Positions 34,155 through 43,871 of a DNA stretch of 64,000 bases are shown one piece after another. Below the pieces are notes generated by a model. The model had not been told where the DNA came from, did no database searches, and saw only the letters and a list, made by a program, of their open reading frames with translations. A program made the position numbers and the translations under genes. This stretch comes from Terrabacter terrigena (GTDB taxonomy: Bacteria > Actinomycetota > Actinomycetes > Actinomycetales > Dermatophilaceae), in the NCBI RefSeq assembly GCF_042676085.1, contig NZ_JBHTKH010000014.1, positions 1-64,000 of the forward strand, read 5' to 3'. How positions within the stretch are numbered: the first letter of the stretch is position 1; each line of letters opens with the position of its first letter.

Positions 34155-36926
34155 TCAGCTCTCGCCGCCGGCGTTGCCGGACGTGCCGGCGGTGACGTCG
34201 TCGAGCTGGTACTTCGCCGCCGCCTTGGCAGGCACGTCGGCAGGCACCTTGCCCTCGCGAGCCAGCAGCTGCAGCGTGCGCACCGCCACCGACGGACCGT
34301 CGATGTGGAAGAAGCGACGCGCGGCGGGGCGGGTGTCGGAGAAGCCGAAGCCGTCGGCGCCCAGCGAGGCGTAGGTGCCGGGCACCCACTCGCGGATCTG
34401 GTCCTGCACCGCGCGCATGTAGTCGGAGACGCCGACCACGGGCCCCTCGGTGCCCTCGAGGCAGCGGGTCACCCACGGCACGCGCTTCTCGCCGTCGGGG
34501 TGCAGGAACTCCTGCTCGTCGGCCGCCAGGCCGTCGCGGCGCAGCTCGTTCCACGAGGTCACCGACCACACGTCGGCAGCCACGCCCCAGTCGTCGGCGA
34601 GGAGCTGCTGTGCCTCGAGAGCCCAGGGCAGGCCGACGCCCGAGCCGAGGAGCTGCGCGCGCGGCGCCTCGTGGGTCCAGCCCTCGGTGTCGGCGGCCTT
34701 GAGCCGGTACATGCCCTTGAGGATGCCCTCGACGTCGACGTTCGCGGGCTCGGCCGGCTGCTGGATCGGCTCGTTGTAGACGGTGAGGTAGTAGATGACG
34801 TTCGACTCGTCGCTCGTGTGGCCCTCGCCGTACATCCGGTCGAGACCGGCCTGCATGATGTGCGCGATCTCGTAGGCGTACGCCGGGTCGTAGTGCACGA
34901 CCGCGGGGTTGGTCGACGCGAGGAGCGGGCTGTGGCCGTCGGCGTGCTGCAGGCCCTCACCGGTCAGCGTCGTGCGACCGGCCGTGGCGCCGATGAGGAA
35001 CCCACGGGTCATCTGGTCGGCGGCCGCCCAGATCGAGTCGCCGGTGCGCTGGAAGCCGAACATCGAGTAGAAGACGTAGATCGGGATCATCGGCTGGCCG
35101 TGCGTCGCGTACGACGTGCCGGCAGCCGTGAAGGCGGCGACCGAGCCGGCCTCGTTGATGCCCAGGTGCAGGATCTGGCCCTGCTCGTTCTCGCGGTAGG
35201 CGAGCATGAGCTCGGCGTCGACCGGCGTGTAGTTCTGCCCGTTCGGGTTGTAGATCTTGATCGTCGGGAAGAACGCGTCCATGCCGAACGTACGCGCCTC
35301 GTCGGGGATGATCGGCACGATCCGCTTGCCGAACTCCTTGTCGCGCAGGAGGTCCTTGAGCAGGCGGACGAACGCCATCGTCGTGGCGACCTCCTGCTTG
35401 CCCGAGCCCTTCTTCACCTGGGCGTATGCCTCGTCGCCGGGCAGTTTCACGGGCTCGTACGCCACGCGCCGGCTCGGCAGGGTGCCGCCGAGCTTGGTGC
35501 GCCGGTCGACGGAGTACTTGATGACCTCGCTGTCGGCACCGGGGTGGTAGTACGGCGGCTGGTAGGGGTTCGCCTCGAGCTGCTCGTCGGTGATCGGGAT
35601 GCGGAGGCTGTCGCGGAAGGCCTTGAGGTCCTCCAGCGTCATCTTCTTCATCTGGTGCGTGGCGTTGCGGCCGGCAAAGTGCGAGCCGAGGCTGTAGCCC
35701 TTGATCGTCTTGGCGAGGATGACGGTCGGCTGGCCGGTGTGCTCACGGGCCGCCTTGTACGCGGCATAGACCTTGCGGTAGTCGTGGCCGCCGCGCTTGA
35801 GGTCCCACCAGACCTGGTCGTCGGTCCAGTTCTCGACCATCTTCGCGGTGCGCGGGTCGCGGCCGAAGAAGTGGTCGCGGACGTACTTGCCGTCGTTGGC
35901 GCGGAAGGTCTGGTAGTCGCCGTCGCTCGTGGTGTTCATGACGTGCACGAGGGCGCCGTCGCGGTCGGCGGCGAGCAGCGGGTCCCACCCGCGGCCCCAG
36001 ACGACCTTGATGACGTTCCAGCCGGCGCCGCGGAAGAACGCCTCGAGCTCCTGGATGATCTTGCCGTTGCCGCGCACGGGGCCGTCGAGCCGCTGCAGGT
36101 TGCAGTTGACGACGAAGGTGAGGTTGTCGAGCTCCTCGTTGGCCGCCAGCTGCAGCAGGCCGCGCGACTCGGGCTCATCCATCTCGCCGTCGCCGAGGAA
36201 GGCCCAGACGTCCTGCTGGCTGGTGTCCTTGATGCCGCGGTTGTGGAGGTACTTGTTGAACTGCGCCTGGTAGATGGCGTTCATCGGGCCGATGCCCATC
36301 GACACCGTCGGGAACTCCCAGTAGTCGGGGAGCAGGCGGGGGTGCGGGTAGGACGGCACGGCCCTGACCTTGCCGTCGACGAGGTGGCTCTTCTCCTGGC
36401 GGAAGCCGTCGAGGTCGGCCTCGCTCAGGTGCCCCTCGAGGAAGCTGCGGGCGTACATGCCGGGGGAGGCGTGGCCCTGGAAGTAGATCTGGTCGCCGCC
36501 GCCCTCGTGGTCCTTGCCGCGGAAGAAGTGGTTCATGCCCACCTCGTAGAGGGTCGCGGCGCTCGCATAGGTCGAGATGTGGCCGCCGACGCCGATGCCG
36601 GGGCGCTGCGCGCGGTGCACCATGACCGCGGCGTTCCAGCGGATGTAGCGGCGCATCTCGCGCTCGACGTCCTCGTCGCCCGGGAACCACGCCTCGCGCT
36701 CCGGCGGGATGGTGTTGATGTAGTCGGTCGCCGTCAGCGAGGGCACGCCGACCTGCTGCTGGCGCGCACGCTCGATGAGCTTGAGCATGATGTAGCGCGC
36801 CCGGGTGCGGCCCTTCTCGTCGAGGACGGCGTCGAGGGAGTCGATCCACTCCTGCGTCTCGTCCGGGTCGATGTCCGGGAGCTGACTGGGGATGCCGTTG
36901 AGGATCGGGCCGGCCTCGGATGCCAC
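34155..36926 (-). CDS. aceE: Pyruvate dehydrogenase E1 component, homodimeric
   Basis: The 923-residue thiamine diphosphate enzyme decarboxylates pyruvate and acetylates the E2 lipoyl domain. It has RPGIGVGGHISTYASAATLYEVG, GDGEMDEPESRG with the ThDP Mg motif, NCNLQRLDGPVRGNGKIIQELE and the transketolase-like EGLQHADGHSPLLAS. The GTG at 36926 (VASEAGPILNG) has AGGA upstream and gives the family length; an ATG at 37004 would add an arginine-rich stretch. Monocistronic. Confidence 0.96.
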   Translation of the reverse strand: MASEAGPILNGIPSQLPDIDPDETQEWIDSLDAVLDEKGRTRARYIMLKLIERARQQQVGVPSLTATDYINTIPPEREAWFPGDEDVEREMRRYIRWNAAVMVHRAQRPGIGVGGHISTYASAATLYEVGMNHFFRGKDHEGGGDQIYFQGHASPGMYARSFLEGHLSEADLDGFRQEKSHLVDGKVRAVPSYPHPRLLPDYWEFPTVSMGIGPMNAIYQAQFNKYLHNRGIKDTSQQDVWAFLGDGEMDEPESRGLLQLAANEELDNLTFVVNCNLQRLDGPVRGNGKIIQELEAFFRGAGWNVIKVVWGRGWDPLLAADRDGALVHVMNTTSDGDYQTFRANDGKYVRDHFFGRDPRTAKMVENWTDDQVWWDLKRGGHDYRKVYAAYKAAREHTGQPTVILAKTIKGYSLGSHFAGRNATHQMKKMTLEDLKAFRDSLRIPITDEQLEANPYQPPYYHPGADSEVIKYSVDRRTKLGGTLPSRRVAYEPVKLPGDEAYAQVKKGSGKQEVATTMAFVRLLKDLLRDKEFGKRIVPIIPDEARTFGMDAFFPTIKIYNPNGQNYTPVDAELMLAYRENEQGQILHLGINEAGSVAAFTAAGTSYATHGQPMIPIYVFYSMFGFQRTGDSIWAAADQMTRGFLIGATAGRTTLTGEGLQHADGHSPLLASTNPAVVHYDPAYAYEIAHIMQAGLDRMYGEGHTSDESNVIYYLTVYNEPIQQPAEPANVDVEGILKGMYRLKAADTEGWTHEAPRAQLLGSGVGLPWALEAQQLLADDWGVAADVWSVTSWNELRRDGLAADEQEFLHPDGEKRVPWVTRCLEGTEGPVVGVSDYMRAVQDQIREWVPGTYASLGADGFGFSDTRPAARRFFHIDGPSVAVRTLQLLAREGKVPADVPAKAAAKYQLDDVTAGTSGNAGGES

Positions 36927-37356
36927 GTCGTGGGTCCTTTCTCGTCGCGTCCGCCGCGCGCGTGACCGGTCGGCCACGCCGCTGCTCCGCCCATCCTCTA
37001 CCAATCCGTGGTGACCGTCACACTCGGGTCCAGCGACGGGACTGGGCGATCCGCCCCACGGGGGTCACCGTGGTGGTATGCCGTGTCGCCCCGCAGGCGC
37101 GCGAGCGGGCGACGGATGGGCGACGGGCGGGCGTCGAGTGGGCGACGAGTGGCGAGGAGTGGCGTCGAGCGGCCATCGGGTCGACGTCCTTCAGTCGCCG
37201 ACCGGGCGTTGTGCCGACGCGGGACCTGCGTTCCGCGGTAGCGTCGGAGCCAGTGCACCGGATGTCGTGGCCGTGACGTCACGACGGTGGTGTCACGGGT
37301 ATGACAGATGCGACCGACCCGAGCCCCGGGCCCGTGGGCCATGACCGAGAGGACCG
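36927..37356. other. Divergent intergenic region aceE/DUF3052
   Basis: These 430 bases contain the promoters for two divergent genes but no frame I would call. Positions 37090-37180 hold degenerate repeats of a gggcgacg-like element (at least four approximate copies). Specific promoter hexamers are not clear. Confidence 0.5.
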
Positions 37357-37779
37357 GTGACAGTGAGCGAGACCGCGGGAGCGGCGTCCTTCAGCAAGCT
37401 CGGATTTGCCAACGGGCAGATCATCCAGGAGTTCGGCCATGACGACGACGTCGACGACGACCTGCGGTTCTCGATCGAGGACGTCATCGGCAGCGAGCTC
37501 GAGGACGAGGACTTCAACGACGGGGCGGACGGGGTGCTGCTCTGGTACCGCGACGGCGACGACGACCTCGTCGACCTCATGGTCGACGGGCTGACCAAGC
37601 TCTTCGACCAGGGCTTCATCGTGCTGCTCACGCCGAAGGCGGGGCGTCCGGGCCACGTCGACGCGAGCGACGTCGAGGAGGCCGCGTCGACGGCGGGGCT
37701 CGTCACGGGCGGCCAGGTCAACGTCGCGAGGGAGTGGGCGGCAACCCGGCTGATGCCACCGAAGGGACCGAGGCGCTGA
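37357..37779 (+). CDS. DUF3052 family protein
   Basis: The 140-residue acidic protein fits DUF3052: SKLGFANGQIIQEFGHDDDVD near the N-terminus, VIGSELEDEDF, VLLWYRDGDDDLVDLMVDGL and RLMPPKGPR at the end. Its place between aceE and ahpE is conserved in actinobacteria. GAGAGGA is about five bases before GTG 37357; GTG 37363 is an alternative. Function unknown. Confidence 0.88.
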   Translation: MTVSETAGAASFSKLGFANGQIIQEFGHDDDVDDDLRFSIEDVIGSELEDEDFNDGADGVLLWYRDGDDDLVDLMVDGLTKLFDQGFIVLLTPKAGRPGHVDASDVEEAASTAGLVTGGQVNVAREWAATRLMPPKGPRR

Positions 37780-37822
37780 CGGCGATTCGGGCGAGCGCGG
37801 GTCGGGTGACACACTGGCGGGC

Positions 37823-38347
37823 ATGATGAACGCGCACCCGACCGAGTCGGTCCACGCGGCCGCCCCACTGGGTGTCGGCGAGCTCGCACCCGACTTCACC
37901 CTCGTCGACCAGTACGGCGTCGACGTCAGCCTGTCGGCCGTGCGCGACGTCAAGAACGCCGTCGTGGTCTTCTACCCGGCGGCCTTCTCGGGCATCTGCC
38001 GCGGGGAGCTCCGCGAGATCCGCGACGGGCTCGAGGACTTCCAGGACGACGACATCCAGGTGTTCGCCATCTCCTGCGACTCGATGTACACCCTGCGCGC
38101 ATGGGCCGACGCCGAGGGGCACTTCTTCCCCCTGCTGGCGGACTTCTGGCCGCACGGCGAGGTGGCGCGGCGCTACGGGGTGCTCGACGACGAGGAGGGC
38201 TACGCGAGGCGTGGGACCTTCCTCATCGACCGCACCGGCCACATCGTCTGGACCGAGGTGCGCGGCATCGGGCACGGACGCGACTTCACGGCATACCGGA
38301 AGGCCCTCGCGGCGCTCCGCGCGAGCGCACCGGATGCCGTAGGCTGA
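37823..38347 (+). CDS. ahpE: Peroxiredoxin, AhpE type
   Basis: The 174-residue thioredoxin-fold peroxidase reduces peroxides. The peroxidatic Cys is C59 in YPAAFSGICRGEL, the AhpE variant of the PxxxTxxC motif with Ser in place of Thr. C85 in ISCDSMYTLRAWA is the only other visible cysteine. It lies 43 bases after the DUF3052 gene. Confidence 0.92.
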   Translation: MMNAHPTESVHAAAPLGVGELAPDFTLVDQYGVDVSLSAVRDVKNAVVVFYPAAFSGICRGELREIRDGLEDFQDDDIQVFAISCDSMYTLRAWADAEGHFFPLLADFWPHGEVARRYGVLDDEEGYARRGTFLIDRTGHIVWTEVRGIGHGRDFTAYRKALAALRASAPDAVG

Positions 38348-38381
38348 CCGCCGCCCGCCGGTGAACCCGGCAGGCGCGTGA

Positions 38382-38454
38382 GGGCCTGTAGCTCAGTTGG
38401 TAGAGCACCGCGTTTACACCGCGGGTGTCGTCGGTTCGAGCCCGGCCGGGCCCA
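38382..38454 (+). tRNA. tRNA-Val (TAC)
   Basis: Acceptor gggcctg pairs with cgggccc (one G-T), D arm gctcagttggtagagc, anticodon loop ttTACac closed by cgcg-type pairs, T arm gtcggttcgagcccggc region. The discriminator is A38454 and CCA is not encoded. A GTG start codon follows at 38456. Confidence 0.96.
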
Positions 38455-38455
38455 C

Positions 38456-39358
38456 GTGGACGACCCAGGCACCGCCCCTCAGGGAGACCTCCGGCTGCGC
38501 GACGTCGTCGCGGCGCTGGAGTCCCTCTACCCGCTCGAGAGCGCAGCCGACTGGGACCGCGTCGGTCTCGTCGCCGGAGACCCCGACCAGCCCGTACGCC
38601 GTATCCTCCTCGCGCTCGACCCGACCCTCGCCGTCATCGACGACGCGCAGGCGTGGGGCGCAGACCTGCTCGTGACCCACCACCCGCTGCTGCTGCGTGG
38701 GGTCCACTCGGTCGCGACGACCAGTGCCAAGGGGGCGTCGGTGACCGCGCTCGTGCGCGCCGGCGTCGCGCTGTGGGTGGGCCACACCAACGCCGATGTC
38801 GCGGACCCCGGCGTGTCCGGCGTGCTGGCCGACGCCCTCGGGCTCACCGACCAGCGACCCCTGTCGACGGAGGGCTCCTACGCGATCGGTCGCGTCGGTG
38901 TGCTGCCCGAGCCCTCGAGCCTGGCCGGCTTCGCCGACCGGCTGGCCGCGGCCCTTCCCGCCACCGCGGGAGGTGTGCGCGTCAGCGGCGACCCGGACGC
39001 CGACGTGTCGGTCGTGGCGGTGATGGGAGGTTCCGGCGACGACCGCTTCGGCGACGTGCGGGCCAGCGGCGCCGACGTCTACGTCACCGCGGACCTGCGC
39101 CACCACCCCGTCCTCGAAGCGCGCGAGGAGGCACGCGGTGGTCGTCCCTTCCTCGTCGACGCCGGGCACTGGGCCACCGAGTCCCTCTGGCTCGCCGACG
39201 CGCGTGACCGGCTCCTCGCCGCGCTGGAGCACCCCGCGCGAGCGACTAGGGTCGAGGCCAGAGTCTCAGCCATCCGCACCGAGCCGTGGACGTTCGTCGT
39301 CGGTGCGAACGCCGCGCGGGAGCACCGCGCGGCCACCGAACCCGGAGGTGTGTCCTGA
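38456..39358 (+). CDS. NIF3/DUF34-type metal-binding protein
   Basis: The 300-residue NIF3-like protein has DWDRVGLVAGDPDQPV, LLVTHHPLLLRGV (metal His pair), VGHTNADVADPGV and the C-terminal DAGHWATESLW. Function is unsettled; often annotated as GTP cyclohydrolase I type 2. The start is GTG 38456, two bases past the tRNA-Val discriminator, with no Shine-Dalgarno because the upstream bases are the tRNA acceptor stem. Its stop overlaps the next gene. Confidence 0.9.
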   Translation: MDDPGTAPQGDLRLRDVVAALESLYPLESAADWDRVGLVAGDPDQPVRRILLALDPTLAVIDDAQAWGADLLVTHHPLLLRGVHSVATTSAKGASVTALVRAGVALWVGHTNADVADPGVSGVLADALGLTDQRPLSTEGSYAIGRVGVLPEPSSLAGFADRLAAALPATAGGVRVSGDPDADVSVVAVMGGSGDDRFGDVRASGADVYVTADLRHHPVLEAREEARGGRPFLVDAGHWATESLWLADARDRLLAALEHPARATRVEARVSAIRTEPWTFVVGANAAREHRAATEPGGVS

Positions 39359-40095
39359 AAGCCGACCCGTCCCGTCAGTGGCGCCTGCTCGACCTGCAGG
39401 CCATCGACACGCGCCTCGACCAGATCGCCCACGCCAAGGCGAACCTCCCGCAGACGCCTGCAGTCGCGGCGGCCCAGCGTGAGCTGTCCACGCTCGAGAC
39501 GGAGATCGTCAACGCGCGCACGGCCGCCGGTGACGTGCAGCGCGAGCTGACGAAGTCCGAGCAGGACGTCCAGCTCGTCCGCGACCGCGCCGCCCGCAAC
39601 CAGTCGCGCCTCGACGCCGGACAGGGCAGCGCGAAGGACCTGCAGGCGCTGCAGCACGAGCTGGCCTCGCTGGCCCGCCGCCAGTCCGAGCTCGAGGACA
39701 TCGAGATCGAGGTGATGGAGCGGTCCGAGACGCTCACGGCCAGGGTCGGCGAGCTCGAGGCGCGCCACTCCGAGCTCGTCCAGAAGGTCGAGGACCTCGA
39801 GACCGAGCGCGACGCCGCGCTGGAGAAGCTCGACGCCGAGGCCGTCCAGGTCGGGTCCGGCCGCGCGAACATCGTGGCCGGCATCGGTGACGACCTCGCC
39901 GCCCTGTACGAGAAGATCCGCGCGGTCAGCGGTGGCCTCGCCGCCGCCGAGCTGCGCCACCGCCGGTGCGGTGGCTGCCGGCTCGAGCTCGGCAACGTCG
40001 ACCTCGACCGCATCCGGCGCGCTCCCCAGGACGAGGTGGTGCGCTGCGAGGAGTGCCGCCGCATCATGATCCGCACGGGCGAGTCAGGACTGTGA
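39355..40095 (+). CDS. Coiled-coil protein with C4 zinc ribbon (CT398-like)
   Basis: The 246-residue protein is a long coiled coil (about residues 20-170, with repeats like LARRQSELEDIEIEVMER) followed by a zinc ribbon CGGC...CEEC. By family comparison the protein should begin (M)KADPSRQWRLLDLQ, and the only codon in that place is CTG 39355, overlapping the NIF3 stop as CTGA. GGAGGTG at 39344-39350 is ideally spaced for it. NIF3 followed by this family is common in actinobacteria. Confidence 0.85.
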   Translation: MKADPSRQWRLLDLQAIDTRLDQIAHAKANLPQTPAVAAAQRELSTLETEIVNARTAAGDVQRELTKSEQDVQLVRDRAARNQSRLDAGQGSAKDLQALQHELASLARRQSELEDIEIEVMERSETLTARVGELEARHSELVQKVEDLETERDAALEKLDAEAVQVGSGRANIVAGIGDDLAALYEKIRAVSGGLAAAELRHRRCGGCRLELGNVDLDRIRRAPQDEVVRCEECRRIMIRTGESGL

Positions 40096-40102
40096 GCGAG
40101 CG

Positions 40103-41083
40103 GTGACGGGAGCGTCTCGCGGGACGGGCCGACGGCTCGTCGTCGAGGCAGATGGCGGTTCGCGCGGCAACCCCGGGGTGGCCGGCTACGGCGCGCTAGT
40201 GCGCGACCCGGCCACCGGCGCCGTGCTCGTCGAGCTCGCCGAGCCGCTCGGCAAGCAGAGCAACAACGTCGCCGAGTACTCCGGCCTCATCGCCGGGTTG
40301 CGGGCCGTCCTCGACATCGACGCCGGCGCGAGCGTGCGCGTCCGGATGGACTCCAAGCTCGTCGTCGAGCAGATGTCGGGCCGCTGGAAGATCAAGCACG
40401 AGGACATGCGGCGCCTCGCCCTCGAGGCCCGCGACCTCTGTGCCAAGATCTCCGACGGCGGCGGCAGCGTCGACTTCGAGTGGATCCCGCGGGAGAAGAA
40501 CAAGGACGCCGACGCCCTGAGCAACGCGGCGATGGACGGCAGGAGCGTGCACCGTGTCCTGACGGGTGACGCCCGCGAGGCGGCCGACGTCTCCGCCTCC
40601 GAACCGGACGTCGAGCAAGCCGCGGCTCCCGTCACGGCGCGGCCGTTGCGCCTGCTCCTCGTGCAGACACCGCACGACGACGGCCCGGCCGAGGGCATCG
40701 TCGGCGCGGTCCGGCGCCTCGTCGGCCCCGGAGCCCTCGTCGTCGGCGCCGACGACGACGAGTCGGCGCGGCTTGCCCGAAGCATCGCACGGGCCGTCGG
40801 CACGGAGGCCACGACCTCGACGGACTGGTCCGGCCGGGCACCGGGCGAAGCGGGTGACGTGTCCGTCGTGACGGCATACCGGAGCCTCGCGGGCACGGGC
40901 GGCACGGCGGTGGTCGTCACGAGCCGACGCGGGGTGCTCTCGGTGCTCGCCGACGTGCTCGGAACACCCGTCGAACGCTTCTGGGCCCTCGCCACGGCGC
41001 CCGGCAGCCTCACCGCCGTCGAGGTCTGGGAGGACGGGTCCGCATCGGTGGCTTTCACCAATCGGACCAACCATCTCGCCTGA
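40103..41083 (+). CDS. RNase HI with degenerate histidine-phosphatase domain
   Basis: The 326-residue protein matches the RNase H/acid phosphatase fusion of actinobacteria (Rv2228c type). The N-terminal RNase H is intact: D17 in EADGGSRGNPG, E58 in NNVAEYSG, D83 in RMDSKLV, and the last Asp in NKDADALSN. The C-terminal domain (about 180-326) keeps the fold ends, LRLLLV and FWALATAPGSLTAVEVW, but RHG is replaced by VQT and the second His by Arg in VVTSRRGV, and it is shorter than usual. Phosphatase activity is not expected. Confidence 0.85.
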   Translation: MTGASRGTGRRLVVEADGGSRGNPGVAGYGALVRDPATGAVLVELAEPLGKQSNNVAEYSGLIAGLRAVLDIDAGASVRVRMDSKLVVEQMSGRWKIKHEDMRRLALEARDLCAKISDGGGSVDFEWIPREKNKDADALSNAAMDGRSVHRVLTGDAREAADVSASEPDVEQAAAPVTARPLRLLLVQTPHDDGPAEGIVGAVRRLVGPGALVVGADDDESARLARSIARAVGTEATTSTDWSGRAPGEAGDVSVVTAYRSLAGTGGTAVVVTSRRGVLSVLADVLGTPVERFWALATAPGSLTAVEVWEDGSASVAFTNRTNHLA

Positions 41084-41108
41084 CGGACGCTGTGCGATAT
41101 TCGGTTTC

Positions 41109-41522
41109 ATGAGCTACGCCGGTGACGTGACCCCCGAGCAGGCCTGGACAGCCCTGCGCGACGAGCCCGGCGCGGTGCTCGTCGACGTCCGCACGAGGGC
41201 GGAGTGGTCGTACGTCGGCCTGCCCGACCTCGGCCCGATCGGCAAGGAGGTCGTCCTCGTCGAGTGGCAGTCCTTCCCCGACGGCCGGGTCAACGCTGCG
41301 TTCGTCGACGAGCTGGCTGCAGCCGGCATCGGCAAGGAACAGCCGGTCTACTTCCTGTGCCGCTCGGGCGTGCGCTCGGTGAGCGCTGCCGAGGCCGCGA
41401 CCGCGGCGGGCTGGACCGAGTCGCGCAACGTGCTCGAGGGCTTCGAAGGCCCGCACGACGCTCAGCGCCACCGCACCGTCTCCGGCTGGAAGGTCGCGGG
41501 CCTGCCGTGGGTGCAGGGATGA
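41109..41522 (+). CDS. Rhodanese-like sulfurtransferase
   Basis: The 137-residue single-domain rhodanese has AVLVDVRTRAEW and the active loop C84 in YFLCRSGVRS. Its stop overlaps the metZ ATG as ATGA. The pairing suggests that it supplies or handles sulfide or thiosulfate sulfur for homocysteine synthesis by MetZ. Confidence 0.9.
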   Translation: MSYAGDVTPEQAWTALRDEPGAVLVDVRTRAEWSYVGLPDLGPIGKEVVLVEWQSFPDGRVNAAFVDELAAAGIGKEQPVYFLCRSGVRSVSAAEAATAAGWTESRNVLEGFEGPHDAQRHRTVSGWKVAGLPWVQG

Positions 41523-42703
41523 GCGACGACGTGACGAAGGGCTGGCGCCCCGACACCCTCGCGGTGCGAGGCGGCCTGTCCCGCAGTGGTTTCGAGGAGA
41601 CGTCCGAGGCGCTCTACCTCACCTCCGGCTTCGTCTACGACACCGCCGAGGACGCCGAGGCCGCGTTCAAGGGCGACATCGAACGGTTCGTCTACTCCCG
41701 CTACGGCAACCCCACCGTCACGATGTTCGAGGAGCGGCTGCGCCGGATCGAGGGCGCCGAGGCCTGCTTCGCGACCGGCTCCGGCATGTCGGCGGTCTTC
41801 GTCGCGCTGGCGGCGCTGCTCGGCAAGGGCGACCGTGTCGTGTCGTCGCGCGCGCTCTTCGGGTCCTGCTTCGTCATCCTCGACGAGATCCTGCCGCGCT
41901 GGGGGGTCGAGACCGTCTTCGTCGACGGCGCCGACCTCGACCAGTGGCGCGAGGCACTCGCCGAGCCGACGACGGCCGTCTTCTTCGAGACGCCGAGCAA
42001 CCCGATGCAGGAGCTCGTCGACATCGCAGCCGTCACGGAGCTGGCCCACGCCGCGGGCGCCAAGGTCGTCGTCGACAACGTCTTCGGCACGCCCGTCTTC
42101 TCCAAGCCCCTCGACTTCGGGGCCGACATCATCGTCTACTCCGCGACGAAGCACATCGACGGCCAGGGCCGGACCCTCGGCGGGGCCGTGCTGGGCCCGA
42201 AGGAGTTCATCGACGGTCCGGTGCAGAACCTCATGCGCCACACCGGCCCGTCCATGTCGCCGTTCAACGCCTGGGTGCTCGTCAAGGGCCTCGAGACGAT
42301 GTCGCTGCGCGTCGAGCGGATGGCCGACAGCGCGCTCGAGGTGGCGCGGTTCCTCGAGTCGCACCCGAAGGTGAGGCGCGTGGTGCACCCCTTCCTCGAG
42401 TCGCACCCGCAGCACGACCTCGCGAAGCGGCAGATGGTCGCGGGTGGCACCGTCGTGACGTTCGAGCTCGACGGCGGCAAGGACGAGGCGTTCGCGCTGA
42501 TGAACGCCCTGCAGGTCATCGACATCTCCAACAACCTCGGCGACTCGAAGTCCCTCATCACGCACCCGGCCACGACGACGCACCGCCGGCTCACGCCCGA
42601 GGCGCGCGCCGCCGTCGGCATCACCGACGGTGTGCTGCGCGTGTCGGTCGGGCTCGAGGACGTTCGCGACCTCGTCGACGACCTGCGCCGCGCCCTCGGC
42701 TGA
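41519..42703 (+). CDS. metZ: O-succinylhomoserine sulfhydrylase
   Basis: The 394-residue PLP enzyme makes homocysteine from an O-acylhomoserine and sulfide. PLP Lys lies in YSATKHIDGQGRTLGG, with SRYGNPTVTMFEERL and TGSGMSAVFVAL at the N-terminus and SLGGVE-type end replaced by SLITHPATTTHRRL. This is the MetZ subgroup of Cys/Met enzymes. It is coupled to the rhodanese gene by an ATGA overlap. Confidence 0.93.
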   Translation: MSDDVTKGWRPDTLAVRGGLSRSGFEETSEALYLTSGFVYDTAEDAEAAFKGDIERFVYSRYGNPTVTMFEERLRRIEGAEACFATGSGMSAVFVALAALLGKGDRVVSSRALFGSCFVILDEILPRWGVETVFVDGADLDQWREALAEPTTAVFFETPSNPMQELVDIAAVTELAHAAGAKVVVDNVFGTPVFSKPLDFGADIIVYSATKHIDGQGRTLGGAVLGPKEFIDGPVQNLMRHTGPSMSPFNAWVLVKGLETMSLRVERMADSALEVARFLESHPKVRRVVHPFLESHPQHDLAKRQMVAGGTVVTFELDGGKDEAFALMNALQVIDISNNLGDSKSLITHPATTTHRRLTPEARAAVGITDGVLRVSVGLEDVRDLVDDLRRALG

Positions 42704-42713
42704 CCCGGACGGA

Positions 42714-42765
42714 CGGCATACGGGCTCGGCAGCCGGTCACGGACTGCACCGCGGGCCGTATGCCG
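42714..42765. terminator. Hairpin between metZ and the permease gene
   Basis: Arms cggcatacgg (42714-42723) and ccgtatgccg (42756-42765) pair perfectly, with inner GC-rich pairing possible. Both arms carry the GGCATAC heptamer. It separates converging genes. Confidence 0.7.
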
Positions 42766-42775
42766 GCTGGTCGGG

Positions 42776-43870
<1,095 letters not shown>

Positions 43871-43871
43871 G

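Noticed and set aside
33069..36965. A plus-strand open frame of nearly 1300 codons over aceE
   Set aside because: It is the antisense of a high-GC gene whose third-position bias keeps that frame free of stops. The product is low-complexity and has no motif, while aceE is unmistakable.
15411..38454. Integrative element attached to one of the three tRNA genes
   Set aside because: No integrase, excisionase or direct repeat of a tRNA 3' end was seen, and flanking genes are housekeeping.
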